DNA of 64,000 nucleotides from Lichenibacterium minor (lineage in GTDB: Bacteria; Pseudomonadota; Alphaproteobacteria; Rhizobiales; Beijerinckiaceae): positions 359,875 to 423,874 of the forward strand of contig NZ_QYBB01000002.1 in assembly GCF_004137685.1 (NCBI RefSeq). Reading direction: 5' to 3'. The first letter of the stretch is position 1. Each line of letters starts with the position of its first letter. Below the pieces are notes generated by a model. The model did no database searches. It worked only from the letters and a program-made list of their open reading frames with translations, and was not told where the DNA came from. A program made the translations under genes and the position numbers. This document shows, piece by piece, positions 36,319 through 43,625 of this stretch.

Positions 36319-36983
36319 TGCAACGCCTCCAACGCTTCCGCCATCTTCACCCGGTCCGCATCGGCCTTCAGCGCTGCGGCCTCCCTCTGCTCCCGATCCA
36401 TCCTGGCGAGGAACAGCCCGACCGCCCCGAAGGCCTTGGCGATCCACTCGCCCATCACCCCGGCGGCCTGCGGAGGAAGCTCGCGATAGACCCGCTTCGT
36501 CCGTCCCGTCTTGTGATCGAACCACGTCCCGGCGTTGGCCTCCGTGAGGCCCCGAAGGCGCCGAACAAGCTGGACCCGGAAGGCAGTGTCGGACAGGAAC
36601 CGCCGGGGCTGCTGATCCGCCATGAGGTAGACGGCAAAGGCAGTCGCCATGATCTCCCTCGCCTCGACGGCCTCCGCCAGCTTCACCGTCTCGCTGGCGG
36701 CCTGCCTGGCGTAGGCGCTCCCTGCGCCCTGGCGGGCCAGCACGGCGCGGGCATGGCCGACCACCTCCCGCCATCGGCCCTCGCTCTGACCCCATACGGG
36801 GTTCCCGCTGTTGCGCTCGATGCGGCCCCGGATGGCCCGGAGCGGGGCCTTAAGGTCGGCCTTCGTGATCCCACGTTGGTCCGCATCGCCATGCCTGCGG
36901 AGCGTGCTCTTGTGGGAAGTGCAGTAGGCCCCGTACTGGGTGGCCTCCGCAGTGCAGCCGGGGGACCGGCAGTGTCTCGCCAT
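36315..36983 (-). CDS. Hypothetical protein with N-terminal Cys/His cluster, coupled to ParB-like gene
   Basis: A 222-residue protein not recognised as a family of known function. The first 24 residues, CRSPGCTAEATQYGAYCTSH, form a compact C-x4-C-x10-C-x2-H pattern that could bind zinc, like the knuckles before phage-type HNH or transcription proteins. The rest is predicted helical, with a conserved-looking block FRVQLVRRLRGLTEANAGTWFDHKTGR. It is translationally coupled to the ParB-like gene, so the two probably work together in DNA binding. Confidence 0.55.
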   Translation of the reverse strand: MARHCRSPGCTAEATQYGAYCTSHKSTLRRHGDADQRGITKADLKAPLRAIRGRIERNSGNPVWGQSEGRWREVVGHARAVLARQGAGSAYARQAASETVKLAEAVEAREIMATAFAVYLMADQQPRRFLSDTAFRVQLVRRLRGLTEANAGTWFDHKTGRTKRVYRELPPQAAGVMGEWIAKAFGAVGLFLARMDREQREAAALKADADRVKMAEALEALQ

Positions 36984-37140
36984 GTTGATCCTGTGGTGTT
37001 GTGAAGGTTGCCGCCTGTGACGCTGGCGAGGCTTTCAGGGCGTCTATTTGCGCCCCTCCCCGACCAGACAGACTCGGGCGTGGGAAGATGGGGTCCGTTG
37101 CTGAATAGCAGTCCACGGCCTTCCTAGGTGGCCTGTGACG

Positions 37141-37434
37141 CTACCAGCACCAGCGAACCACCTCGGCCACTGCGAAGGCAGCGAGGGCCACTGTGCGGAT
37201 ATCCGGCCGGATGGTGGTGTCACGGCAAGCGACCAAGTGCAGCCGTCCGGCCCACACCTCGGCCCCGCCGTTCATCGTCTCCGACCCGATACCGGCAGTA
37301 TCGAACCATGTCCGACCCAACGTGATCCCGTTCCACGTCACGTCGATGGACCCCATGAACGGGACATCGAAGGCCCACGAACGGGCACAGGGAGAGTAAA
37401 CGGGCGCAGTCCCGCTAACTGCATTGATCGACAT
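37141..37434 (-). CDS. Possible small hypothetical protein
   Basis: A 97-codon frame from an ATG at 37434 preceded by AGGAACAG. It has balanced composition with hydrophobic C-terminal stretch (TVALAAFAVAEVVRWCW) and no recognised motif. It could be a small membrane-linked protein of the island or a chance frame. Confidence 0.3.
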   Translation of the reverse strand: MSINAVSGTAPVYSPCARSWAFDVPFMGSIDVTWNGITLGRTWFDTAGIGSETMNGGAEVWAGRLHLVACRDTTIRPDIRTVALAAFAVAEVVRWCW

Positions 37435-37757
37435 GGCTGCTGTTCCTGATCCGCGCCGCGCGTCACTCGCTGGCCGCAAGTCCCTACTAGCTCAATCTAG
37501 GCAGTGGACGCAAGTATGTTCCTTGCTTCGTCCGGAGAATTAGCTTCTGCTTCTATCCTACCTAGGAAAGATGCTTGCAGTCTGGCAGGTCTAGAAAGTC
37601 GAAGTCGCTTCGAGCACACCAGACGGGCTCCATGAAAGCGAAAGGGGCAACCTGTCGGCTATTCCGTTCCGTTCTGCCTAGCTGGCTAGTGACTAGCCGA
37701 AGCCCGCGAGCTACCAGCTCGGCATCCCAGCACGCCTCCGGTTAGCGACGTTGCAGA
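37435..37757. other. Non-coding AT-richer stretch in the island with two palindromes
   Basis: No supported gene. It contains GGCTAGTGACTAGCC (37684-37698) and, directly after, CGAGCT-acc-AGCTCG (37707-37721), both perfect hyphenated palindromes. The first core also occurs inside the first methyltransferase gene. The region lies before the GNAT gene and probably holds its promoter. Confidence 0.45.
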
Positions 37758-38237
37758 ATGAGTTTCGAAACCGTCCAACTCCGCCCAGCCGCACAGGTAG
37801 ACGTGCCAGCGCTGGTCCGCCTGCTCCAACGCACATGGCTTGTGGCATGGGCTCCGGAGGTGCCGTTCGAGGCGGTGCAGATGTTCGCCTCCTGCAACCC
37901 TGCGAAGACCCACGCTGAAGACGGTTGGCCGTCCTTCACCGTCGCAACATGCGATGGCGTCCTGGTCGGGATGAGCCATGTCGATGCGGACTGCATCGAA
38001 GATGTCCACGTCGATCCCAAGGCTTGGGGAAGGGGCATTGGGGCGAAGCTCATGGACGATGCGGAGTCCGTCATCGCCCGCTCTCACGCCTACGCACGCC
38101 TTGAGGTCCGCGCCTTCAACGAACGTGCCCGCGCCTTCTACCTGCACCGCGGATGGACAGATCACCGCCGCTATCCGGGGACCGAGTGCGGCAGCCCTGT
38201 GGAAAATTTCGAGATGCGGAAGGTGCTCCGCCCGTGA
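37758..38237 (+). CDS. GNAT family N-acetyltransferase
   Basis: A 159-residue acetyltransferase. The acetyl-CoA-binding motif A is DVHVDPKAWGRGIGAKLM (R/QxxGxG/A form WGRGIG), preceded by the beta strand CDGVLVGMSHVD and followed by LEVRAFNERARAFYLHRGW, the classic motif B ending. Such proteins acetylate antibiotics, amino acids, tRNA or toxins. There is no toxin-antitoxin partner next to it, so the target is unknown. It ends 12 bases from the convergent recombinase gene. Confidence 0.88.
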   Translation: MSFETVQLRPAAQVDVPALVRLLQRTWLVAWAPEVPFEAVQMFASCNPAKTHAEDGWPSFTVATCDGVLVGMSHVDADCIEDVHVDPKAWGRGIGAKLMDDAESVIARSHAYARLEVRAFNERARAFYLHRGWTDHRRYPGTECGSPVENFEMRKVLRP

Positions 38238-38249
38238 CGGCGAAGGCCC

Positions 38250-38834
38250 TCAAGCTGCCTCCGCCTTCCCCGCCAGCACCCGATAGACGCTGGCCCGGCC
38301 GATCCCCAGCCGCTCCGCGATGGCCGTAGCGCCCAGCCCCTCGGCCCCTAACGCCCGCACCTGGGCCACGTCGATGCTCGGCTTGCGGCCCTTGTAGACG
38401 CCCTCCGCCTTGGCCTTGGCGATGCCCTCCAACTGCCGCTCCTTCCGCAAGTTCGTCTCGAACTCCGCGAACACGCCCAGCATGTCGAGGAACGCCTTGC
38501 CTGCCGCGGTGCTGGTGTCCACCGGCTGTTCCGTGGCCTTGAGGTGAGCCCCCTTGGCGCGCAGCGCCCGCACGATGTCCTGAAGGTCGCCGATGGAACG
38601 GGCCAGCCGGTCGATGCGCGTCACCACCAGCGTGTCCCCAGACCGCAGGAAGTCCATCAGCACGGCAAGCTCTGCCCGCCCCTCGCGCGTGGTCCCCGTC
38701 ACCATCTCCTCACGGATCATGGTGCAGCCTGCGGCCTTCAACGCCTCGCGCTGTATGGTGAGGTCCTGATCCGTGGTGGACACGCGAGCGTAGCCATAGA
38801 CGTGGGCGGCAGGTGCGGAGGCGGTGCGGGTCAT
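38250..38834 (-). CDS. Serine recombinase (resolvase/invertase family)
   Basis: A 194-residue small serine recombinase. The nucleophile region is GYARVSTTDQ (Ser19 or nearby), the second active-site region is VVTRIDRLARSIGDLQ, and the C-terminal helix-turn-helix reads EGLGATAIAERLGIGRASVYRVL. Length and domains are complete, so it is probably active. Related enzymes resolve cointegrates or invert DNA segments between short dyad sites. Several GTCTCG repeats and a GGTATACC-centred dyad lie just upstream, and a second GGTATACC dyad lies beyond the next gene. Both are candidate substrates. Confidence 0.92.
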   Translation of the reverse strand: MTRTASAPAAHVYGYARVSTTDQDLTIQREALKAAGCTMIREEMVTGTTREGRAELAVLMDFLRSGDTLVVTRIDRLARSIGDLQDIVRALRAKGAHLKATEQPVDTSTAAGKAFLDMLGVFAEFETNLRKERQLEGIAKAKAEGVYKGRKPSIDVAQVRALGAEGLGATAIAERLGIGRASVYRVLAGKAEAA

Positions 38835-38847
38835 CTCGGGGGCTCGC

Positions 38848-38967
38848 TGTCTCGTTAGGCTCTAGACCGTCCCTAGATGCCGTCTCGAAAGCCCGAAGTC
38901 AACCCATGTGAGACGTAAAAAGTGTCTCGTCGCATCGCCTCGCTGGGGTATACCTAAATGAGCACAA
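38848..38967. repeat. Candidate recombination/operator region upstream of the serine recombinase
   Basis: Within 120 bases there are three GTCTCG copies in one direction (38848-38854, 38881-38887, 38923-38929), one inverted GAGAC (38910-38914) and the dyad centred on GGTATACC (38947-38954) with outward TACC-N5-GAG arms. Clustered inverted repeats before a resolvase gene usually mark its res site and promoter. Confidence 0.45.
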
Positions 38968-39096
38968 CCGGTGCGGGCACCAGATAGCCGTCCACCTCCA
39001 CGTTCCATACATAGCCGGTCTTTTCCAGATGGCTTCGCGGGTGTCGGAGTAGGCTGACCTTCATCCGAAGATTGCCAACACCGATGCGGTGAAATT

Positions 39097-40017
39097 TTAG
39101 ATTTTCTGAAGTAATTCTTGAAGTCCAGCTTTCAAAGTATCTAGGGAGTTCAGAGGACTTCCTGCTATTTGCCTCGCTATTTCGGCCTGCTCCAGGGCTA
39201 CCCTTTCCAGCAAACCTCTTCGATAACCATGCACCGTTTCGTCGTCCTCTATCTCTTCACAAGGCCGTAGCCAAGCGAAAAACTCGGTATAATAGGCTTG
39301 TTCTGTCCTCTCGATTGACAGTGAGAGGACACCCATGGCGCGCAGCTCCAGGATCATCAGCTCGAAGCTGGACGGAGTGAACGTCCAAGCATGGGCGTCG
39401 ACGTACTCCGCTCTATCTGCAAAGGTCGCGACGACCAGTCCATCCCTTATCCGGTAGGGCATGACGGGCGCCCCTTGCTCCCCTAAATGCCACCCAGGAT
39501 TGTCGTTGCGCTTCGCATGATACATGCAGAAGTCGAAGTGGGTTCGGATCGTGTGTCTGTCCCGTTTTTGGAGGAAAGCCTCCAGCACGTCCCCGGTGGT
39601 GGACACGGGGCGGAATACGTCGAAGCATTTGCGCTTGTCCGGCAACGCCAAAATTACGACGCCCTCGTCTTTCAGAAGCACCCGAGCGGACCGAAGGAAG
39701 GCGACGAGGTCCGTTGTGTGTTCGATGACGTGGCTGGCGATGAACGCGTCGTAGGTGCCCCAGGACGCCTCTCCCACGAGGTCCGTCAGGGCCCCGCCCT
39801 GCCACACAAGGTCCACCTCTTCGATGACGTCCGGGTCCACCGCGGGATCCCCGTGGTACTTCGCTATCAGCCCGGCGCGGGTTGTGTGATCGACGATGGT
39901 TACGTTCCAGCCGTCCCGCTTAGGGGCCAGGGGGCGTAGGCTGGGGCCGATCTCGATCACCTTGGCCGTCCGGGGTAGTCCCGCCATCAGCAGGATCACT
40001 CTCGTGTTCTCGTCCAT
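39097..40017 (-). CDS. Class I SAM-dependent methyltransferase
   Basis: A 306-residue protein. SAM motif I is VIEIGPSLRPLAP, a second acidic strand is VTIVDH, and the post-motif region is DAFIASHVIEHTTDLVAFLRSARVLLKDEGVVILALPD, typical of Methyltransf_11/23 proteins including glycan methyltransferases. Residues 190-260 hold a charged insert, and the C-terminus is helical. The ATG at 40017 is preferred because GGAG lies seven bases upstream. Substrate is unknown. The gene lies between two GGTATACC-centred dyads next to the serine recombinase, so its orientation or presence may be variable. Confidence 0.82.
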   Translation of the reverse strand: MDENTRVILLMAGLPRTAKVIEIGPSLRPLAPKRDGWNVTIVDHTTRAGLIAKYHGDPAVDPDVIEEVDLVWQGGALTDLVGEASWGTYDAFIASHVIEHTTDLVAFLRSARVLLKDEGVVILALPDKRKCFDVFRPVSTTGDVLEAFLQKRDRHTIRTHFDFCMYHAKRNDNPGWHLGEQGAPVMPYRIRDGLVVATFADRAEYVDAHAWTFTPSSFELMILELRAMGVLSLSIERTEQAYYTEFFAWLRPCEEIEDDETVHGYRRGLLERVALEQAEIARQIAGSPLNSLDTLKAGLQELLQKI

Positions 40018-40899
40018 TCGGCGCTCCATCCCGCAAGGCGGTCAGAATAGCCTAAATCAGAGCGCCCAATCTGGCCAAATTCACGCTTTTCGCAGGCTCA
40101 ACGATACCCCAACGAGACGCCGTGCTCCGTTGAGGTATACCCACACGAGACTGCGGAAAACGCATGGCTTCGCCCCACACGGGATCAGACATCGCCAGAG
40201 CATTCCTATCGCGCCATGCCCGTCCCCGCCAACGTGTCCCAGGCTGGCCCCGCAGAGTCGCTGGGCAGGATGGTGGGCCGGGGTGCTGCGAAGGGACCTC
40301 GGCACAACGGCAGCCTTCAGCGGCCACCGGAGCGGCCCGACACGGGATTGTGATGCCGCAGGCTGTCATCCGTGAATGCGGCACCGCGGCGGACCCGCTA
40401 CGGCGCTCCGCATGACATCGCCCCAACCCCGCCGGCCCCAGGCCGATCCCGAGCTTGAGCCGCTGGTGGCACGGCAGGAAGCTATCAGGGCCGTTCGGGC
40501 GGCATCAGGTCAGCCCCAGCGCTCCCCAGGCGGCAAGCCCGAGGGTGAACCCCGAGAGGGCCAGCGACAGGGCACAGCGCGGCCTCTGCCGAGTCCCTGA
40601 GCGTCGATCCTGGCGAAGGGCTGGGGTAGTGGCGGCTGCCTCGGGGACGGCCTTCAGCGGCCAGGGCAGGAGACCGGAGAGGGACAGAGCGGGTTCACCG
40701 GAGGGCCGACCTCCTACCGCGCCCGGCCACGCGATGCTCCCGCGTGCTCTATCCGTGCGCCCGCGCTAGCCTTAGTATAGCGCCCGGCTGCGCGTCACCG
40801 CGGGTGGGCACGGGGGGAGGCGCGCGCGTGTCGTTGATCGAAGGGGGCTCGAAAGTTTTTGGTATTTTCAAACGGCCCCGGTCAACGCCGCATCCGCTT
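40018..40899. other. Non-coding stretch of the island with repeated TACC-N5-GAG motifs
   Basis: Nearly 900 bases without a supported gene. The part next to the methyltransferase holds GATACCCCAACGAG (40103-40116) and the GGTATACC dyad at 40134-40141. The rest (about 40200-40830) is GC-rich and of mixed frame quality, and may be remnant chromosomal or phage DNA. The AT-rich end towards 40860 lies beyond the TIR gene stop. Confidence 0.4.
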
Positions 40900-41994
40900 T
40901 CAGAACGGAAGATCATCCTCCGTCAGGGGTTTAGCGCGGCGCTTAACGATGTCTGCTTGACGGACTTCAACTCTCTGGTCTGTAACTCTGTCGAGAAAAC
41001 CTTGTAGCCTTTTGCGATCATTGCCCAGCCAGATCGAATTGTGGAGCTGGTCATTCTTAGCGTATGCCTCGATGACTTTTTCAAGCTGCGTGTCTTCGAG
41101 CCGTGTTACGGCAGCGTTGAGACGATTGAACCTGTCCCGAGTTTCGGAAAAGTCGGGAGACTCACAGAAAGAAGTAACAAGCCCTTCCTGCAATCGAGCT
41201 TGTGCGTTTAAGGCTTTACCGAGGAGAGAGTAAACTGCGGGAGCCACTGCCTCTAAATCATCCATCCTGCCTTTCAAGGCCTGCTCGTGACCTATGAACC
41301 CAGGAGGATCTTTACCTTCCAGCTTAAGACTGATGATTGGCTTTTTCGCACCTATCGCAAAACCAACCTCCTGATTTGTCCAGGTGCTTTCCTGAAAATC
41401 ATTCGTCAGGAAGACCAGCATTACTTCCATTGTTTCCAGGCCGCGCATGATTTCTAGCCGCCATTCCGTCATGGGCTTTATAGTATCATGAGCTACGAAC
41501 GAGCTAATACCAAATCCTTCTAGAATGCTGGCGAGTTGATTGGCGGGACCTTTGTAAGCATCTCGATGACTGATAAATAATCTGACCATGCCAGCTTTCC
41601 AAATCGACAACGCTGCCGGATCAACAGGTGGGCGATTGCTGAAAGGAATAGCTGATTGATAGGCGAGATCATTTTCATCAGATAATTCAATCTGAACAGC
41701 ATTCCAACTTTCGTTAGGAACATGCTGGCAGAGAACGTTCAAATCAGAGCAAATTCTATCAGCTATACCCTCCTGATTTCGGATCGGTATCTGCTCAAGA
41801 ATTTCCAGTGGAACATACAGCCGAAGATCATGCCCGTATGTGCCACCATTCCAGTTATCGAAGGTAGTTTCCTCGACCACGAATGACCGACAACCTGCAA
41901 TGATGTCTCGCTCTAGGGTGTTTCCCTCTCGCTCGTATTCTCTATGGAGCCGCACCAGATAGCTACTGGCCTTACTTGAAAGATAGAAGATCAA
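40900..41994 (-). CDS. TIR-domain protein with uncharacterised N-terminal domain (candidate antiviral effector)
   Basis: A 364-residue cytoplasmic protein. The TIR domain spans about residues 136-235: beta-A is VRLFISHR (137-144), the BB-loop region is FGISSFVAHDTIKPMTEW, and the catalytic helix has STWTNQEVGFAIG with the WxxxE pattern Trp205/Glu209, so NADase activity is plausible. The first 130 residues are a separate domain with DNWNGGTYGHDLRLYVP; the C-terminal 120 residues are helical and charged. Known bacterial TIR proteins deplete NAD+ or make signalling nucleotides during phage infection. No Thoeris ThsA, CBASS or Sir2 partner is nearby, so it may act alone. The gene is markedly more AT-rich than its neighbours, pointing to recent transfer. 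Confidence 0.88.
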   Translation of the reverse strand: MIFYLSSKASSYLVRLHREYEREGNTLERDIIAGCRSFVVEETTFDNWNGGTYGHDLRLYVPLEILEQIPIRNQEGIADRICSDLNVLCQHVPNESWNAVQIELSDENDLAYQSAIPFSNRPPVDPAALSIWKAGMVRLFISHRDAYKGPANQLASILEGFGISSFVAHDTIKPMTEWRLEIMRGLETMEVMLVFLTNDFQESTWTNQEVGFAIGAKKPIISLKLEGKDPPGFIGHEQALKGRMDDLEAVAPAVYSLLGKALNAQARLQEGLVTSFCESPDFSETRDRFNRLNAAVTRLEDTQLEKVIEAYAKNDQLHNSIWLGNDRKRLQGFLDRVTDQRVEVRQADIVKRRAKPLTEDDLPF

Positions 41995-42016
41995 ACATAC
42001 CTCCCTTTTCAGTGCC

Positions 42017-42937
42017 TCACGCGGGAAGCCTCACAGCTTCCACACAGGCTCTCCGCGTGTCCACATCGGACTGCCCTGGGTAATGTGCCATGGTCATGCC
42101 GAGCGGCATCTTCTCCGCATTGTGCCCCATAACGTCCGCCAAGGTCCAAGGCGAGAAACCCGCGGCGCCCCCATTCAGGGCGTCCGTTGCCTTCTTGCTG
42201 AACCACCTGCGGAGGGAATGGAGGTCCACGCGGGACTGCCGCGCGCCCGCCACCACGTCGTCCACCCCGAGCTTGCGGCGGTACTTCGTGAATGCCTTGA
42301 CGATTTTCTGGGACCGCTCGATGGCGCTGCCGGGGGCTGGTGTGGGCAGCTCCGGGAACAGGTAGTCACCGGGAGCCTTGTCCTTGCAACGCCGCTCCAC
42401 GATCCCTGCAAGGGCGCTGTGAATGGGAACGCTGCGATTGCCAGCCTCAGTCTTAGCGTCCCTCACGGTGAAGCACCCGGCGCGGATGCTCTCGACCTTC
42501 TGCCGGGCGATCTCCTCCACGCGCATCCCGGACAGGGCGGCGATGGTGATGGCATCCTTGAGGAAGGCCGGAGCCTCACCCGCCAGCAGGGTTCGCACCT
42601 CGGCATCCGTGAAGGGGCGCTTACGTTCGTCCACGGGCGTCCGGCGCTCTGGCACCGACTGCCGGGTCCACACATTCTCGGTGGCGAAGCCCTTCCCCTC
42701 AAGGAATTTCCAGTAGGAGGAGAGACAGGCAATATCCTTGTTTGCCGTCCGCCAGTGGGTCCCCTCGCCAACGAACCCCTCCGAAACGTAGCGGCCCGCG
42801 AGCTTGCGCGTGAAGGGCTCGATGATGGCGGGAAGCTTGACCCTGCCCAGCCATGCCTCAAGTTTGCTCACGGCGCGGCGGTAGTCGAGTTGCTGCCGAG
42901 GCTTCATTGGCTCATGCGCCAGCCATGCGTTCACCAT
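42017..42937 (-). CDS. Tyrosine recombinase/integrase, core-binding and catalytic domains (second half of a split gene)
   Basis: A 306-residue fragment with a complete catalytic set: Arg139 in SGMRVEEI, Lys162, His240 and Arg243 in DLHSLRRWF, His272 in MGHNAEKM and Tyr286 in AHYPGQ. The first 100 residues are the SAM-like core-binding domain. The ATG at 42937 overlaps the stop of the upstream N-terminal frame as ATGGTGA, one base out of phase. Either a single-base change has split one integrase gene or the two halves are made by coupled translation. It should catalyse integration and excision of the island at tRNA-Gln. Confidence 0.88.
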   Translation of the reverse strand: MVNAWLAHEPMKPRQQLDYRRAVSKLEAWLGRVKLPAIIEPFTRKLAGRYVSEGFVGEGTHWRTANKDIACLSSYWKFLEGKGFATENVWTRQSVPERRTPVDERKRPFTDAEVRTLLAGEAPAFLKDAITIAALSGMRVEEIARQKVESIRAGCFTVRDAKTEAGNRSVPIHSALAGIVERRCKDKAPGDYLFPELPTPAPGSAIERSQKIVKAFTKYRRKLGVDDVVAGARQSRVDLHSLRRWFSKKATDALNGGAAGFSPWTLADVMGHNAEKMPLGMTMAHYPGQSDVDTRRACVEAVRLPA

Positions 42938-43341
42938 CGAGCCGAAGGGGTCGCCAGCCCTAGGGCCACCTGGGCAAACTCCCCGGCCTTCTCCGGCCCA
43001 TCCGAACGCTGCACCTCCTCATAGCGGTATTCCAGGGCGTGCTTCGCATGGCCCTCGTCATCGTCCGCTTGGATCGCCTCTCGCCACTGTAGGGCGTCCT
43101 CCATCAGCGGCGAGGCAGGCTGACCGCCCTTCCGCCGAAGCTCGGCCTCCGCCTGCGCTAGCTGCGCCTTGAAGGCAGCGATGTGCTTGTGCTTGTCCCG
43201 GTTCGCGTTGGCGAGGCTGTCCGTATGGAGAGGGAGCACCAACCGCGCCTTGCCGACGATGGGCCTCAGCTTCTCCGGCACCTTCATCTGAACGCGCCAT
43301 TGAGCCCCATGCTTTTCGAGGTACTGACGATCCTGCCGCAT
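42931..43341 (-). CDS. Integrase N-terminal arm-binding part (first half of a split gene)
   Basis: A 136-residue frame that begins YLEKHGAQWRVQMKVPEKLRP, the N-terminal domain found on many alphaproteobacterial integrases (DUF6538-type). A coiled charged segment follows. It ends prematurely after GLATPSARW, where the -1 frame would continue as PFGSMVNAWLAHE into the catalytic part. The start lies 115 bases from attR. The separate fragment could still bind arm sites, but a damaged gene is the simplest reading. Confidence 0.8.
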   Translation of the reverse strand: MRQDRQYLEKHGAQWRVQMKVPEKLRPIVGKARLVLPLHTDSLANANRDKHKHIAAFKAQLAQAEAELRRKGGQPASPLMEDALQWREAIQADDDEGHAKHALEYRYEEVQRSDGPEKAGEFAQVALGLATPSARW

Positions 43342-43369
43342 GGGGTTCGATGCCTCTCAGTACCGCATC

Positions 43370-43391
43370 GGTACACCAGTTCGGTACACCA
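43370..43391 (+). repeat. Paired GGTACACCA repeats near attR (putative integrase arm sites)
   Basis: GGTACACCA occurs at 43370-43378 and 43383-43391, upstream of the integrase start. The nonamer, pairing and distance from the core (65-86 bp) mirror the copies near attL. Confidence 0.65.
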
Positions 43392-43455
43392 ACGAGCGCC
43401 GAAAAGGCAAGCGTTCAGAGTGACATCATAGCCTTAGTGGGTCCCAAGCTGATGC

Positions 43456-43473
43456 CCCTCCCGCCCCAGCCAA
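43456..43473 (+). repeat. attR: second copy of the 18-bp tRNA-Gln repeat
   Basis: CCCTCCCGCCCCAGCCAA, identical to 34241-34258. Host-side sequence follows immediately. No second tRNA is present; only the acceptor end was duplicated. Confidence 0.92.
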
Positions 43474-43625
43474 TCCTGAACGCGGGCGAGTTACCGAGCA
43501 TGATGTGCTCGTAACCTACTAACATGTTGACCCGGCTGATGGGATGCCGCTTCAGACCTGCGCTGAAACGCTGCTCCGTTGAACCGATGCAAGTTACCTT
43601 AAGACCTGAGCTTGCATAGAAAGTA

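Larger units (their letters stand above)
34241..43473. mobile_element. Integrated genomic island in tRNA-Gln
   Basis: A 9.2-kb element bounded by direct copies of CCCTCCCGCCCCAGCCAA, the first inside the tRNA-Gln 3' end and the second just beyond a tyrosine integrase. Inside are a small DNA methyltransferase-like protein, a winged-helix protein, a ParB-like/zinc-knuckle pair, a GNAT acetyltransferase, a serine recombinase, a SAM methyltransferase, a TIR-domain protein and the split integrase. Base composition is visibly less GC-rich than the flanks, most clearly in the TIR gene. Paired GGTACACCA repeats lie about 65-85 bp inside each end. No conjugation or capsid genes are present, so it would be a non-autonomous or satellite-type island, possibly a defence island. 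Confidence 0.9.

Noticed and set aside
40376..40769. Two short plus-strand frames before the TIR gene
   Set aside because: Proline/arginine-rich, overlapping each other in different frames, with no homology that can be recognised.
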